Assembly (NCBI GenBank): GCA_977006965.1
Contig: OZ345366.1
Location: 682,001-746,000 of the forward strand
Reading direction: 5' to 3'
Length of the DNA stretch: 64,000 nt
From: Phymatolithon calcareum
Taxonomy: Eukaryota > Rhodophyta > Florideophyceae > Hapalidiales
The notes below the pieces were generated by a model that did not search any database, had not been told where the DNA came from, and worked only from the letters and a program-made list of their open reading frames with translations. Below are positions 11,930 to 21,887 of the stretch, one piece after another. The translations under genes were made by a program, and so were the position numbers. Numbering within the stretch: position 1 is the stretch's first letter; every line of letters starts with the position of its first letter.

Positions 11930-14789
11930 TTAATATAAGAGATATTGGTACTCATTCATATACAATACTTCTTGCAACTGAGTGGATGGATCAGTTTCAA
12001 AGGCGAAGTCTCAAAACTGTTCCGTAGCACCTTCATGTAGTCCAGATATACCGCGACGAGGTCAATCAGTCCTCGAGACGAACCGGAATCGGCATCTTTC
12101 TCAATCCTAAATATTATATCATCATCTGATCTATTCGACTGTCAAGTCGGGCTTGCACCTCAGGACAAAGCAGTGGAATACTGTCCCAACATGCTGAAAT
12201 CAGAGCATAGATTGAAAAAATCTTGGGGTTAGTATGATAGTCTTGGAACCAGAATTGAACAGAAAAGGTCAAGAGCGGTACGAAAGTGGGTAGAAACTAC
12301 AGGAAATGACCACGTTGGGTCTTGAAGACCAGGTTTTGACCGCTACTTGCCGAAGAAGAATATGAATAAAAATCATATCTCTCTATTCCTCAGAGAGTTT
12401 TCTATCAACGTGCGTCGAGGCATTTAGAAGAGCTTAAATACATTCGGAGATACACCCTCTTTCCGTTTCTTTGATCGGGGTTCATCGCATGTCGGCGAAA
12501 GTACCAGCACTGGTTTCCGGGCAAAATCAAAGTGCACTATCTCGTGATCGGTAATTCTAGTATACCCCGCGCGTGCATGGCCGGCAACCCACCGAAGCCG
12601 ACTGTTGAAAAATCTACGCCAGCTGTCTCGCATCCGAGACTTTGCACTGTAGCTCCAAATTCCCGGCCTTGCGCACAAGGAGAAAGCATCGACCTCCTGC
12701 CTCCTTCCTGCGAGCAAGAAGAGCGCCTACAGAGACACCCATGTGTGAAACTGGAAGACATCGTGACGTTTGCATCTTGGATCTCGACGTATACTGAATT
12801 TGGAAAGAAGCTGCTTGTTCCCGTTCCGGTACTCCCTTGGAGAACCAGTTGTACGGGGACTTTCCATTCATCCTCTCCCACACAAAACACGGAGATGATT
12901 CCGTTGGACAGAGTCAACCTAGAAAACGAAATATTGATTTTGGATAGAAGGTACAAGCGCCTCTGTTGACGCGTCGGACAACTTTTCAAGAACCAAGTAT
13001 TTCTCCCGTGCCGGGGGGGCATTGCTTTAAGATGACCCATCTTTTTCACTTCTCTTTCAGCAAGCTGATTCGTCTATCTAAACCTTAGAGGGCATAAAAT
13101 TATAAAAAACTTGCAGGGGCTGATGTTCGGGATGGCAGTGTTGATTTCTAAATGAAGCTGGTTTCGAACCTGCTGTTGCACAAAAGGAAAGACATAGGTC
13201 CGCGCTGAATAACAATTTCAGAAGAACGGAATGTCCAGGAATTACATTCTTCTAAAGCGTTCGGAAGGCCCGCTAACTATCTCCGTTTAGTTCCATGAAC
13301 GGTACATCGCAAATGACTTGACGCACAGACAGTATCTGCCCATAGAAATATTTTTGTGTAGAATTTTCTGCTGCTAAATTACATTGCGATACTTAGTGCA
13401 CGGGTCGCACTACTTGTGCCAAATTGGTGTCAAGTTACGGAAATCTCGTAATCATTAGTTAGAATAGACAATACAAAACAAGAGAAAATAGAGGTTAGTC
13501 CGATGACGAAAACAAGAGAAATGAAAGAACGGTTTCCAGAATCTCACAGGTGCGGAATAGCGTGGGTGTGCATCTGAAAAGATGTTGAGTCCTGCAACTG
13601 TTATATGGAAACGTCAGGCGGGGAAGAGAGCTGACAGCAGGTTGGGCTCTGAATGGTAGAACCAGGCGGCGAAGACTGGCCAGTGAAGCGGAGGTTAATT
13701 TCAAGAAGAGAATGAAAAAGGACACTGCTGTAGATATTTATACGATAATGCTAACAGGCTGATTTGGTCTGTGAGGCGATGATTTCCCGCTTTTACGTGG
13801 GACTGCATTCGAGACGTGTGAAGTCCACATTGACGACTGGAAATTGCTAGCTTCAGACTGCTACCCTGGAAATGGATAGGAACTCGAAGCGAATACTCAG
13901 TTAAGATGAACGTATTGATGCACAACTCTTTTTTTTATGAATCACTTCACTTGAGCAACTGTACGGGGTGCAGAGCGTACACTCCAGAAAATGGGGTCTG
14001 ATCGAACGAGGAGCGGCGGTTGCACACTTGACAGCATCACAACGAATGCTTTTCCACGTTTAGGAGGAATAGGAGAATATGATTCACACAGCGGGTAATA
14101 CCTCCCACCTTCGACTCTACCCAATATCGCAGATAGGTGTCAAAGCTGAGACTTTATGCTAGCGCTGCACTTTTGTGGTGCACTCGTATTAAAACGAAAA
14201 TGCGATGCCCGCTTTGAGAGGAAAGATCGGAGGATAGAGGGCGACAGAGGAGAAGTTGCGCATATGGCTCATGAAGCAGACCAGCACATTCACGGATCCT
14301 GCATCGAGCTGCGAGATAGGTTTGTGTAACCAGTTGCTGGTGTTTTGTTCGAAAGGTTGCTGTCTTTAGTTGATGGTAAAGTTCCTCTGCTGGAGAGAGC
14401 TTCTTTGCTTAAGCAGTCTAACTACAGAGAATGTGCCTGGTGAACATACACGGAACGGATAGTTATCGAACTGAAACAAGGTGAACGGCATGGGAACGTT
14501 ACTCTGTTACGGTTTGGGCATTTTGGGCACTAAGGAGTGATGCATGCCAAGCAAGAGAGGGAGATCACTCGTTGAGTGGAACACCATTCCAGAGCGAAAA
14601 AGTCTCGGATAACCACCTCCCCAGGAATGGGTCTAACAAAAAGAGAAAAAAGTTCATTTGACAGGTGCGCAAATGATCTTTTCGTGGTTGTCATCACCTT
14701 GGCCGTACCCGCTGTGGAAGATTCCTTCTTTTGGTGTGCTGTTCACGATGAGCTTGTTTAAGCCGAGAACTTAGTCCAGCTTCAGTATC
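11930..14789. other. Non-coding or decayed stretch with one unresolved cluster of open frames
   Basis: Between 12424 and 13049 open frames of 97-170 codons overlap on both strands. One minus-strand frame ends with a basic run (SKKRKEG) and another contains a regular beta-like segment, but they change phase and show no family motif. They may be one decayed gene or chance. The rest (13050-14789) shows nothing I can support. Confidence 0.35.
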
Positions 14790-15470
14790 CAGGAACATAT
14801 AGATAAAAATATAGTACAGTGCCTAGTGTCTATTTGACGGAAATTTTCCCTCCATTTAGGGATTGAGATTCATTTATTTTTTTGCAAACGAAAGCTCTCT
14901 TATATCGGGCTCTCCAAAAGCAATAATCTCATGGATAGCAACAACTTGCTTGGTAAAACAGTCTCAACCTGATAAACTGCGACAGATGCATGTTGCGACA
15001 CCATAAAGCTTGCTGCTATATGATGAACATATGGCGATAGTTTTCTTCACTTTGCAAACATTGCAGTTGACTTACACAGTAAAAGAAGTCGTCATCCCAT
15101 TCGAAGTCTTCCTATTCTTCTTGGGGGGAGTAAGTGGGTTCCAACACCGCTCTCCATCATAAATGTGCGATCTGAATTGACTGAACGTCGACGAGTAGTA
15201 CTGGATTTAAAAATGATTTATCGATGGGTTGCTTGGTCAGCATTTCATCATGATCTTCTGATAATATGAAGTGCTGACACTCTGGATGGGCACCAGCGAA
15301 TAGAAATGAGGTATCAACCACGCAAGTTGCCGGAACAAATGCGTTCACGCGAAACGACCATTCCTGAGCCCTAAATTTCATATTCATATGTGAGCGTGTT
15401 GATTTGAGGACAGGAAGAATAGTAAATATCAAATACTTTTAAGCTGAGAGGCGGGAAGCGCAGCACGAGA
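14790..15470 (-). mobile_element. piggyBac-like transposase remnant, copy 1
   Basis: The segment shares its left end (CTATTTGAC...GAAATTTT, then ATTCATTTA) and a long internal stretch with the copies at 34283 and 51044. Reading the minus strand, the frame at 15157-15432 carries CVV-TSFLFAGAHPECQ, equivalent to the segment after the catalytic core in copy 2. Further on, a fragment matches the C-terminal cysteine-rich end. The catalytic core itself is absent. The family assignment is carried over from copy 2, which still has the DDE_Tnp_1_7-like signature. Confidence 0.6.
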
Positions 15471-15639
15471 AGATGCGCCTTTAAGTTGGAGCCAGCTCGC
15501 ACGACTGTACGGTGTCCCCTCTATGGCTTCAGAGGTATTCTCACCAAGATCTCTATTTAGTGCGCAAACTCTCTAGAAACAACGGGGAACATTTCCCCCT
15601 ATTGGACATAGAACTTGGTGCTCGAACTATCGTATGCCA

Positions 15640-16217
15640 AGAGCAAGTGTACTCGGCTCATGGTCAACAGGAATGACATCAAGCTTCTCTTGCGGTGCTT
15701 GGTCACAAGAACCTTGCAGGGCGTAGCCGAGAAAGCCCCAAGAGGGCGTTAAGTGCTTCTGTGGATTTCATTGCAGCTTTGCTGGTCTACTAGTTAGATT
15801 TTGGTTGCGAATGGAACTGGAAAATTGGCGTTTTCCGATGAAGGATGACGATGGAGAGTACTGTACGCAGGACTTCGCGCTACTACGCTCTGCCGGCGTG
15901 GGCTCAGCCCAAGCTGCTGAGAGGGCTGAAGTACCATCAAGAGGCTTTTATGCCTTGATGGTAATAATCTTTGCGGTCGTAATCTTAGTTTTCTTCACTG
16001 GGTGCTGAATTAGGACCCATTTTGCGCGCAGCGATGTGCTTGCGCAACCACCGAGTTCTTCAGCAGTTACTTCCTGAGCCGCGCCAATCACATTTCTTGA
16101 CTTGGAAATGGCTTCCTGTAGCCTACAACATTCTTCTCCACTAAGCACCGTTGTTTCCTTTGCATGTATGGATGCACCGACCCGTAGGCGGAGGGTCATT
16201 TTCTTGCGGCACAACAT
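15640..16217 (-). repeat. Unknown repeated ORF family, copy A
   Basis: Aligns by eye with 36905-37640 over several blocks. Examples are GCTTGGTCAC.AGAACCTTGCAGGGCGTAGC against GCTTGGTCCC.ACGACCTTTGCAAGACGTAGG, and at protein level on the minus strand LRAKWVLIQHPVKKTKI against LREKWVILRYSLKKAKI. Conservation is better at protein than at DNA level, which suggests descent from a coding sequence, probably a mobile-element protein I cannot name. The plus-strand 67-codon frame at 15805-16008 with a hydrophobic end is probably its antisense shadow. Confidence 0.5.
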
Positions 16218-16450
16218 GTCTGATTTTTGAGAGTAGACAGCACATTTTCGTTCCTAGCACACAACGATATGATTGTAAGGTCGTAATCGTGATACTCCTC
16301 GCACAGAAGACAAGCCCGGCTTTATGACTCTGGCGTGAGCGAGCTGCTTCCAATTCGCCTTATATTTTACGAGCTTTTTACATCCTATCTCATCGCAACG
16401 TGCTCACCCGACAGAATCAAGCCAGGCTTCCTTGGCACACGAAAAGTTGC

Positions 16451-16525
16451 CCCAAGCGTCAGCAGGTACGTTGTTAACTTTTAAATAAAAGTCTACTTTT
16501 CTTCTTCTTCATCGCAACGTGCGCG
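16451..16525. repeat. Dispersed AT/TTC-rich tail shared with 58290-58350
   Basis: Both places read GCAGxTxCGTTGxTAAC, then TTTAAATAAAA, then TCTA and a TTC-rich run (CTTCTTCTTC). The shape, a polyadenylation-like AATAAA followed by a simple-sequence tail, suggests the 3' end of a retroelement. No body of such an element is recognisable upstream of either copy. Confidence 0.4.
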
Positions 16526-16970
16526 TGAGAAGAGACCAGGCCCTTACATAGATGAGGATCACGATGACAAGTAAGCAGACTGTTTATGTGCTGGCAGGGG
16601 GAAAACGAGGTACTGCGGCGCGCAGCATATGCGGACAAAAGTTTGGGGCGTGCATGGCTGTCCGGTGCATCTGATTTTTTCTAAATTATGCCGCCAAAAT
16701 CAACAGTTGAAAACGCGTGCGCGTTAACGCGAATTTTGATTCCTTTCCTATAAAATATCATCAAGTTTGAACATTGACCAATCATATAAGCCAATCTCAC
16801 GACGGAATCTGAAATGTCCAATCATGGTTCGCACTTGTGGCGTATCAGATATGCAAGGCGCTCTCCACCACCTCACCCCAATCCATCATGTTATTGCGTC
16901 CCCCTTTCGCCGATATAGAGAATGATTGCCAACGACAAGAGCCGAACGGAAAACCCGCAAGGCAAACGAA

Positions 16971-19109
16971 ATGGGAACAGAAGAGTTCAAGGTCCGAAAC
17001 GGGTCGCCCCTTCCGCTGGGAGTTTCGGCAACTCCACTAGGAACGAACTTTGCAATCTACGCGAGGGACGACAACTATGCAACGCTGCTGCTTTTTCGAG
17101 ATCAGGATCGCAATCCCACTCTTGAGTTCAAGTTGGATGCGGCAAAGAACCGCACAGGTCATGTTTGGCATTGTGAAGTGTATCCCGCCGTTCCCGGATG
17201 GGCTTATCTCTGGAGAATCGGCAAGGAGAAGGACCGTCGGTGGAAATCAAATGATTGTCTCGACCCTTACGCCCGCATTTTAGATTCTCCAGTGGGACCG
17301 TCCTCGTTCAATGACCGTTCTCTTCCGGAATATTTTCCACGCGCCCTGGTCCCGTCGAGCGAAGAGGCCTTGTACTTTGATTGGCAAGATGTACCCAAGC
17401 CGAAGATACCGTGGCATGAGCTGGTCATCTACGAAATGCACGTACGTGGCTTTTCCAAGCTTTCTCCTGACACAGCCGCTGGCAGCGCCGGTACTTTTGT
17501 TGGAATTATTGAACGCATTCCCTATTTTAAAAGTCTGGGTGTCAATTGTCTGGAGCTTTTACCCATCATGGAATTTAACGAGCGCGAATGGAGCCATGTC
17601 AATCCGGAGACCAAAAAAGTTCTGAGTCAATACTGGGGATACTCCACGGTCGCGTTCTTTAGCGCCATGAATCGCTTCGGCAGAGATGGGTCCACGCCGG
17701 AGGAAGTGGTTTCGGACTTCAAGTTGATGGTGCGAGAGCTTCATCGTGCCGGTATCGAGGTTGTGCTGGACGTGGTTTATAACCATACTGCCGAAATGGG
17801 CCTCGACTTCAAAGGCCCTGGGCACTACGGCATGAAGACAATTGCTCCATTTTCGTATTACATTCTCCAGAACAATGGTCAAAAATTCGTGAACCATTCG
17901 GGCTGTGGAAACACCGTCAACTGCAACAACCCTATTGTACAGGACCTTATTGTGGACAGTCTGAAATACTGGTCTCATGAAATGGGCGTGGATGGGTTTC
18001 GCTTCGATCTTGCCAGCGTTCTCTGCCGCGATACGGACGGAAATCCAATGGAGAAGCCACCAGTTGTTGAGCGAATGACGAAGGATCCGACGATGCGAGA
18101 CGTGAAACTGATCGCTGAACCTTGGGATTGCGGCAATCTTTATCAGGTGGGATCATTTCCACATTATGGTGCATGGGCTGAATGGAACGGCAAATTTCGT
18201 GACTGTGCTCGTCGCTTCGTAAAAGGTGAAGGGGGCATGATTGGAGAATTCGCGACAAGGCTGTGCGGATCTGAAGATCTATACAAGAACGGACGCAAAC
18301 CGCACCATTCCATCAATTTCATCACTGCGCACGATGGATTTTCAATGTACGACATGGTCTCGTACAACAACAAACGTAACCATCACAACGGCGAGAATAA
18401 TAACGACGGGGAGAATCACAACGACTCTTGGAACTGCGGTGTGGAAGGAGAAACGCAAGATGCCGGGGTGCTAAAATTACGTTCCCGTCAAATGAAAAAC
18501 TTTATGGTCGCTCTGCTTGTTTCGACAGGTACCCCGATGCTGAATATGGGCGATGAATTCGGGCATACCAAACTGGGAAATAACAACGGATGGTGTCAGG
18601 ACTCGGAACTAACGTGGTTCTCATGGAAGGCAGCAAAGGACGCAGAGAGTGCAATGGTCCGCTTCACTCGACTGCTTGTGCATTTCCGACGTGATGCACC
18701 CGCTCTGCAACGTGATAAGTTCCTGTCGCCCTCGGAAATCACCTGGCATGGGACAACGCCGCACAAGCCGGACTGGAACTCACAGTACAATTTTATCGCG
18801 TTTGTCTTGCATGGCGCCCTTGATGTGTATGTTGCGTTCAACGCGGGTGGGAAAGATTGCAGCGTCAATTTGCCGGAGGCACGAGGTGTTTGGCATAGGG
18901 TGGTTGACACGAACTTGCCGCCGCCGCGCGATTTTATGGCAAATCCGGCGGAGAAGCCGATTCCTGGCGGGTCGTACAATTTGGCGCCCTATTCATCGAT
19001 TGTTCTTACGCAGGTGGATGGGAAAGGGAGCCGCGCTGTCGATTCTGGTGGTCTGCAGTCCATGTTTGAGGTTCTTCGAGTTGATGAAGTAGAAGCAGGA
19101 AAAAAGTGA
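16971..19109 (+). CDS. ISA: Isoamylase-type starch debranching enzyme (712 aa)
   Basis: Hydrolyses alpha-1,6 branch points in glucans; in red algae it trims or degrades floridean starch, which is stored in the cytosol. The N-terminus (VRNGSPLPLGVSATPLGTNFAIY) is the carbohydrate-binding CBM48 start typical of the GlgX/isoamylase group. The GH13 barrel shows region I VVLDVVYNHT (about residue 264), region II GFRFDLASV with nucleophile Asp near 346, region III LIAEPWDCG with acid/base Glu near 383, and region IV TAHDGFSMYDMVSYN with Asp near 454. The plant-isoamylase insert NHHNGENNNDGENHN follows. Length fits the family (about 700-780). The first ATG in frame is 16971; a slightly longer open frame starts at a non-ATG codon. 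There is no clear plastid transit peptide, which fits cytosolic starch. The gene is intronless and convergent with its right-hand neighbour. Confidence 0.95.
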   Translation: MGTEEFKVRNGSPLPLGVSATPLGTNFAIYARDDNYATLLLFRDQDRNPTLEFKLDAAKNRTGHVWHCEVYPAVPGWAYLWRIGKEKDRRWKSNDCLDPYARILDSPVGPSSFNDRSLPEYFPRALVPSSEEALYFDWQDVPKPKIPWHELVIYEMHVRGFSKLSPDTAAGSAGTFVGIIERIPYFKSLGVNCLELLPIMEFNEREWSHVNPETKKVLSQYWGYSTVAFFSAMNRFGRDGSTPEEVVSDFKLMVRELHRAGIEVVLDVVYNHTAEMGLDFKGPGHYGMKTIAPFSYYILQNNGQKFVNHSGCGNTVNCNNPIVQDLIVDSLKYWSHEMGVDGFRFDLASVLCRDTDGNPMEKPPVVERMTKDPTMRDVKLIAEPWDCGNLYQVGSFPHYGAWAEWNGKFRDCARRFVKGEGGMIGEFATRLCGSEDLYKNGRKPHHSINFITAHDGFSMYDMVSYNNKRNHHNGENNNDGENHNDSWNCGVEGETQDAGVLKLRSRQMKNFMVALLVSTGTPMLNMGDEFGHTKLGNNNGWCQDSELTWFSWKAAKDAESAMVRFTRLLVHFRRDAPALQRDKFLSPSEITWHGTTPHKPDWNSQYNFIAFVLHGALDVYVAFNAGGKDCSVNLPEARGVWHRVVDTNLPPPRDFMANPAEKPIPGGSYNLAPYSSIVLTQVDGKGSRAVDSGGLQSMFEVLRVDEVEAGKK

Positions 19110-19574
19110 GTCCCGTCACAGTTGTGAAATGCATTGGTCGATGCAGCGGTTGCTGTATCGCTTGAAAGCGCCAAATGCTCCAAACGCTTTCAAAATAATT
19201 GTGTCAGGCAGAAGCGAACTTTACAAGAATCCCAGGTGAAGCAACTTCAAACAGATGTTGATGTCATCCTGTGAATTCACTCGAAAAAGTTCTTGAGATA
19301 AGTTTAGTGAAGGCATGTGCACACTTAAGGCTCTCTCAGTCTAGAACCATTCCTTTCCATTTTACTCGTATACTGTAGGTAAGATTTAGAATAGTAAAAA
19401 TTTCCGCACTTCGTGTCTTTCCCTTGTAATACAGAGACTAAGTTCCTCACTCGAGAACTTCTCAGTGTTTCGGCACAGATTGTCGTAACTATAACTTTCA
19501 CATTGGTCTTTCTCGCTGGCAATGACCGTTGCCCGGCATGAGTCTAAATGCTAGGAAAGGCGACGAATGCCATG

Positions 19575-19639
19575 TAAGTCGTCAGATTGTTCTTCAAAAC
19601 GACTATCATCGTCGTTTTGATGAACCATCTGACGACTTA
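19575..19639. repeat. 29-bp near-perfect hairpin between convergent genes
   Basis: Left arm 19575-19603 starts TAAGTCGTCAGATTG; right arm 19611-19639 ends CATCTGACGACTTA. 27 of 29 positions pair, with a 7-nt loop. It lies in the 0.66-kb spacer between the 3' ends of the isoamylase (+) and the Tudor-like gene (-), so either transcript could carry it. It may be a transcription-end structure or a small-RNA precursor. Confidence 0.75.
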
Positions 19640-19774
19640 AGATGATACTCAAGGACAAGACGTAAACTCCTTTTTATTTGTATACACATATAACACAACT
19701 AGGCAACGGGCGGATTACACGCAGATAAGAAGTACTACTTACTCCCATAACTTAGTGGTAGTGCATGAAGACAC

Positions 19775-21013
19775 TTACGCAAAGGACTTTAGAGCATTTA
19801 ACGATACAGCAATAGCAATCTCAAGGGCGGTACGCTTGCGATTCTTCTTCTCAAAACGTACTGCCGCATCTTCTAAGCGCGTAGACAGGACTCCCAGCAA
19901 GACGGTCTCTGCCTTCCATTCCGTGTCACCCATGGCAGGGTTCCACGATGCGTAGTTTTTGCGTGCTGCATCAAGTGCCGGCTGCGACACCGGTGGATGA
20001 AACCATGTCAAATCGATGCCTCCTTCGACCATGTCAACTTTCTCCCGCCAAGTCCGCATCGCGTCATCCTCCGAAGCAAAAGTATTGAGTTTCCCAGCCA
20101 CAAATCGGAGGCACATAACGGCACACCTGTTCGCCCATGCCCTATACATTCTCTGGTCACCGGGGGGCATATCGCGCCCAGCGTAATGCATTAACCAGAA
20201 CGTAGCAGACACACCGACAAGCTTGCGTGCTCGCGTCATAGCGGTCTCCATCTCGACAGCGACATGTGGGCTACCCGATGGTCCGCCAGGCGGTGTAGAT
20301 ACATGGAGCTGGCGAACGAGTTCTTCTACTTTCGCTTGAAGACGCGCCTCAATAGCCTTCTGCGACCGAAGAGTCTCCTTCTGAATGACATGGGTTGCAT
20401 TTTCCATTACGCGTACTTCGATAGTAGTGGCAGATTCTTTTACCGCATCTTGAAGAGCCTTTTCCACTGCATCGGAGACACGAGTTTCGATTTCCGCCGC
20501 AGATTTCTCAGCTGCGGATCTTATGGAGCTCATTTCGGACTCGTGGAAAGTGTCAACAGTGCTAGCTACCTGCTCGTCGATCATGCTTCGAAGATGCACG
20601 GCACATTTTTCAGACACCTCGTCCACGACCTTGTCTTTTATCTCTGTGACTTCCGTCATGACAGTGTCCGTAACCAAAGATGTTATGTTCCTGTCCATGG
20701 AGTCCGAGATGGATCCGAAAAACTTGTTCAGCTCCGCGCCAACTGCTTGGAATGCAGTCGTGTCTTCGTTTGCTCCACCAACACCACTGAGTGGACCAGG
20801 GACTTGGTTCTCGTGCTCTTTCGAGCTATCCTTCTTTCGCATTCTCCGCTTCCGCCATCTATGTTCGGAAAGATCGATCAATTCGGTCCAACCATCGACG
20901 TAGTTAACGCGATGCTTCTTGGAGCGGGGGAAGTACTTCACAAGTTCTCCCGCATAGTACTGCTTGTCCTTGGGCCAGAAGACCTCAACCTTATCTCCGA
21001 CACGAGGCTTCAT
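19775..21013 (-). CDS. Tudor/Agenet-like domain protein with coiled coil, function unknown (412 aa)
   Basis: Residues about 4-50 (VGDKVEVFWPKDKQYYAGEL, ending WTELIDLSEHRW) have the pattern of a small Tudor/chromo-like barrel: a GDxVEVFW opening, a Y-Y-A-G-x-V turn and a closing YxDGxxExxxL. Such domains usually bind methylated histone tails or act in chromatin complexes. A basic patch (RWRKRRMRKKDSSKE) follows and could be a nuclear signal. Residues about 80-250 are Glu/Lys/Ala-rich and probably helical or coiled-coil. The last 150 residues form a conserved-looking helical region with many Trp and Arg that I do not recognise. ATG 21013 is chosen because the frame upstream begins at a non-ATG codon and has no domain. 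A nuclear chromatin-associated role is an inference from the first domain only. Confidence 0.8.
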   Translation of the reverse strand: MKPRVGDKVEVFWPKDKQYYAGELVKYFPRSKKHRVNYVDGWTELIDLSEHRWRKRRMRKKDSSKEHENQVPGPLSGVGGANEDTTAFQAVGAELNKFFGSISDSMDRNITSLVTDTVMTEVTEIKDKVVDEVSEKCAVHLRSMIDEQVASTVDTFHESEMSSIRSAAEKSAAEIETRVSDAVEKALQDAVKESATTIEVRVMENATHVIQKETLRSQKAIEARLQAKVEELVRQLHVSTPPGGPSGSPHVAVEMETAMTRARKLVGVSATFWLMHYAGRDMPPGDQRMYRAWANRCAVMCLRFVAGKLNTFASEDDAMRTWREKVDMVEGGIDLTWFHPPVSQPALDAARKNYASWNPAMGDTEWKAETVLLGVLSTRLEDAAVRFEKKNRKRTALEIAIAVSLNALKSFA

Positions 21014-21213
21014 GGTTGCGGAGCAGTGTGTGTTTGTCTCCAAGCTTCGTCGGGGAGGCACAGCTGCGCTGGTGCCGAGTGTGTCTGACGGCGTCCGTCT
21101 ACCTGCGTCCCAGAAAACAGAGGGTGGTTCTTGCCCTGCTGTCCATGAGTTGCAAGACCGAATGTTACAGCGATTTAAATCTGGTTCGCGAAGACCCAAC
21201 AAACGCGACTAAA

Positions 21214-21887
21214 GGGCACCTATTCAAACACCACGGGTCCGACGAACTGCTACCCAGCATGTAATCGTTCAACAAGTGAGTAGGTCTCTTGTGCCTTCTG
21301 AAGCCTTCAAAATTGTGACCTTTTACCTTTCATGATGCTGGGTAGCATCAGGAAATATGCTTCATGGTTGAACTAGATGCTAACTGGTGAAACGAGTTCC
21401 ACTAAACGTGTAGCTACATGGCAGCCGAGTAGCTGTTTGCTCAATGGTATTGGTAACCAACTGAAGTCCTGCGAGAAGTTCAGACAATCGGACTCTTTCC
21501 TTGACCAATTTGCGTCAAGATAGTATCTCAAACAACCTAGAGAATACTACAAACGAATAGGCATCGATGACAATTACTTTGGTTGTATTACATTTCTACA
21601 AGCATGAACAACTACCTACACTAATTGATTGCATTAATTTCTTCTGAAATAAACGTCTTCTTCACTTGAACATGTACTGTACATACACATCGCCCCCTGC
21701 TTCTGCAGTATTGTTCCAAAAGTCGACTTTCGATATCGATACAGTATTATGGGGATTAATTTGCAGCCCACATTTCGAGTGGCCAATTGGATCAAGACAT
21801 CCACGCCTCGCTCCAATCTTCGCAAAGGCCGACGTGGCAGAGTTTGACAGAACACAACGCGACAAATGTCAAGCGAAGATGCAAAAT
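21214..21887. other. Spacer between two minus-strand genes, with a distant inverted repeat
   Basis: No gene is seen. GCTACCCAGCAT at 21249-21260 and its exact reverse complement ATGCTGGGTAGC at 21335-21346 lie 74 bases apart. The right part is the 3' flank of the CNNM gene and the left part the promoter side of the Tudor-like gene, which reads leftward. Confidence 0.5.

Noticed and set aside
12424-13049. Overlapping open frames of 97-170 codons on both strands
   Set aside because: Frames conflict, no domain or motif is visible, and no start context favours one of them.
16926-16970. Fifteen-codon extension of isoamylase
   Set aside because: Starts at TTG; the ATG at 16971 directly precedes the conserved N-terminus.
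21014-21202. N-terminal extension of the Tudor-like protein by 63 codons
   Set aside because: It begins at a non-ATG codon and has no domain; the ATG at 21013 sits right before the domain.
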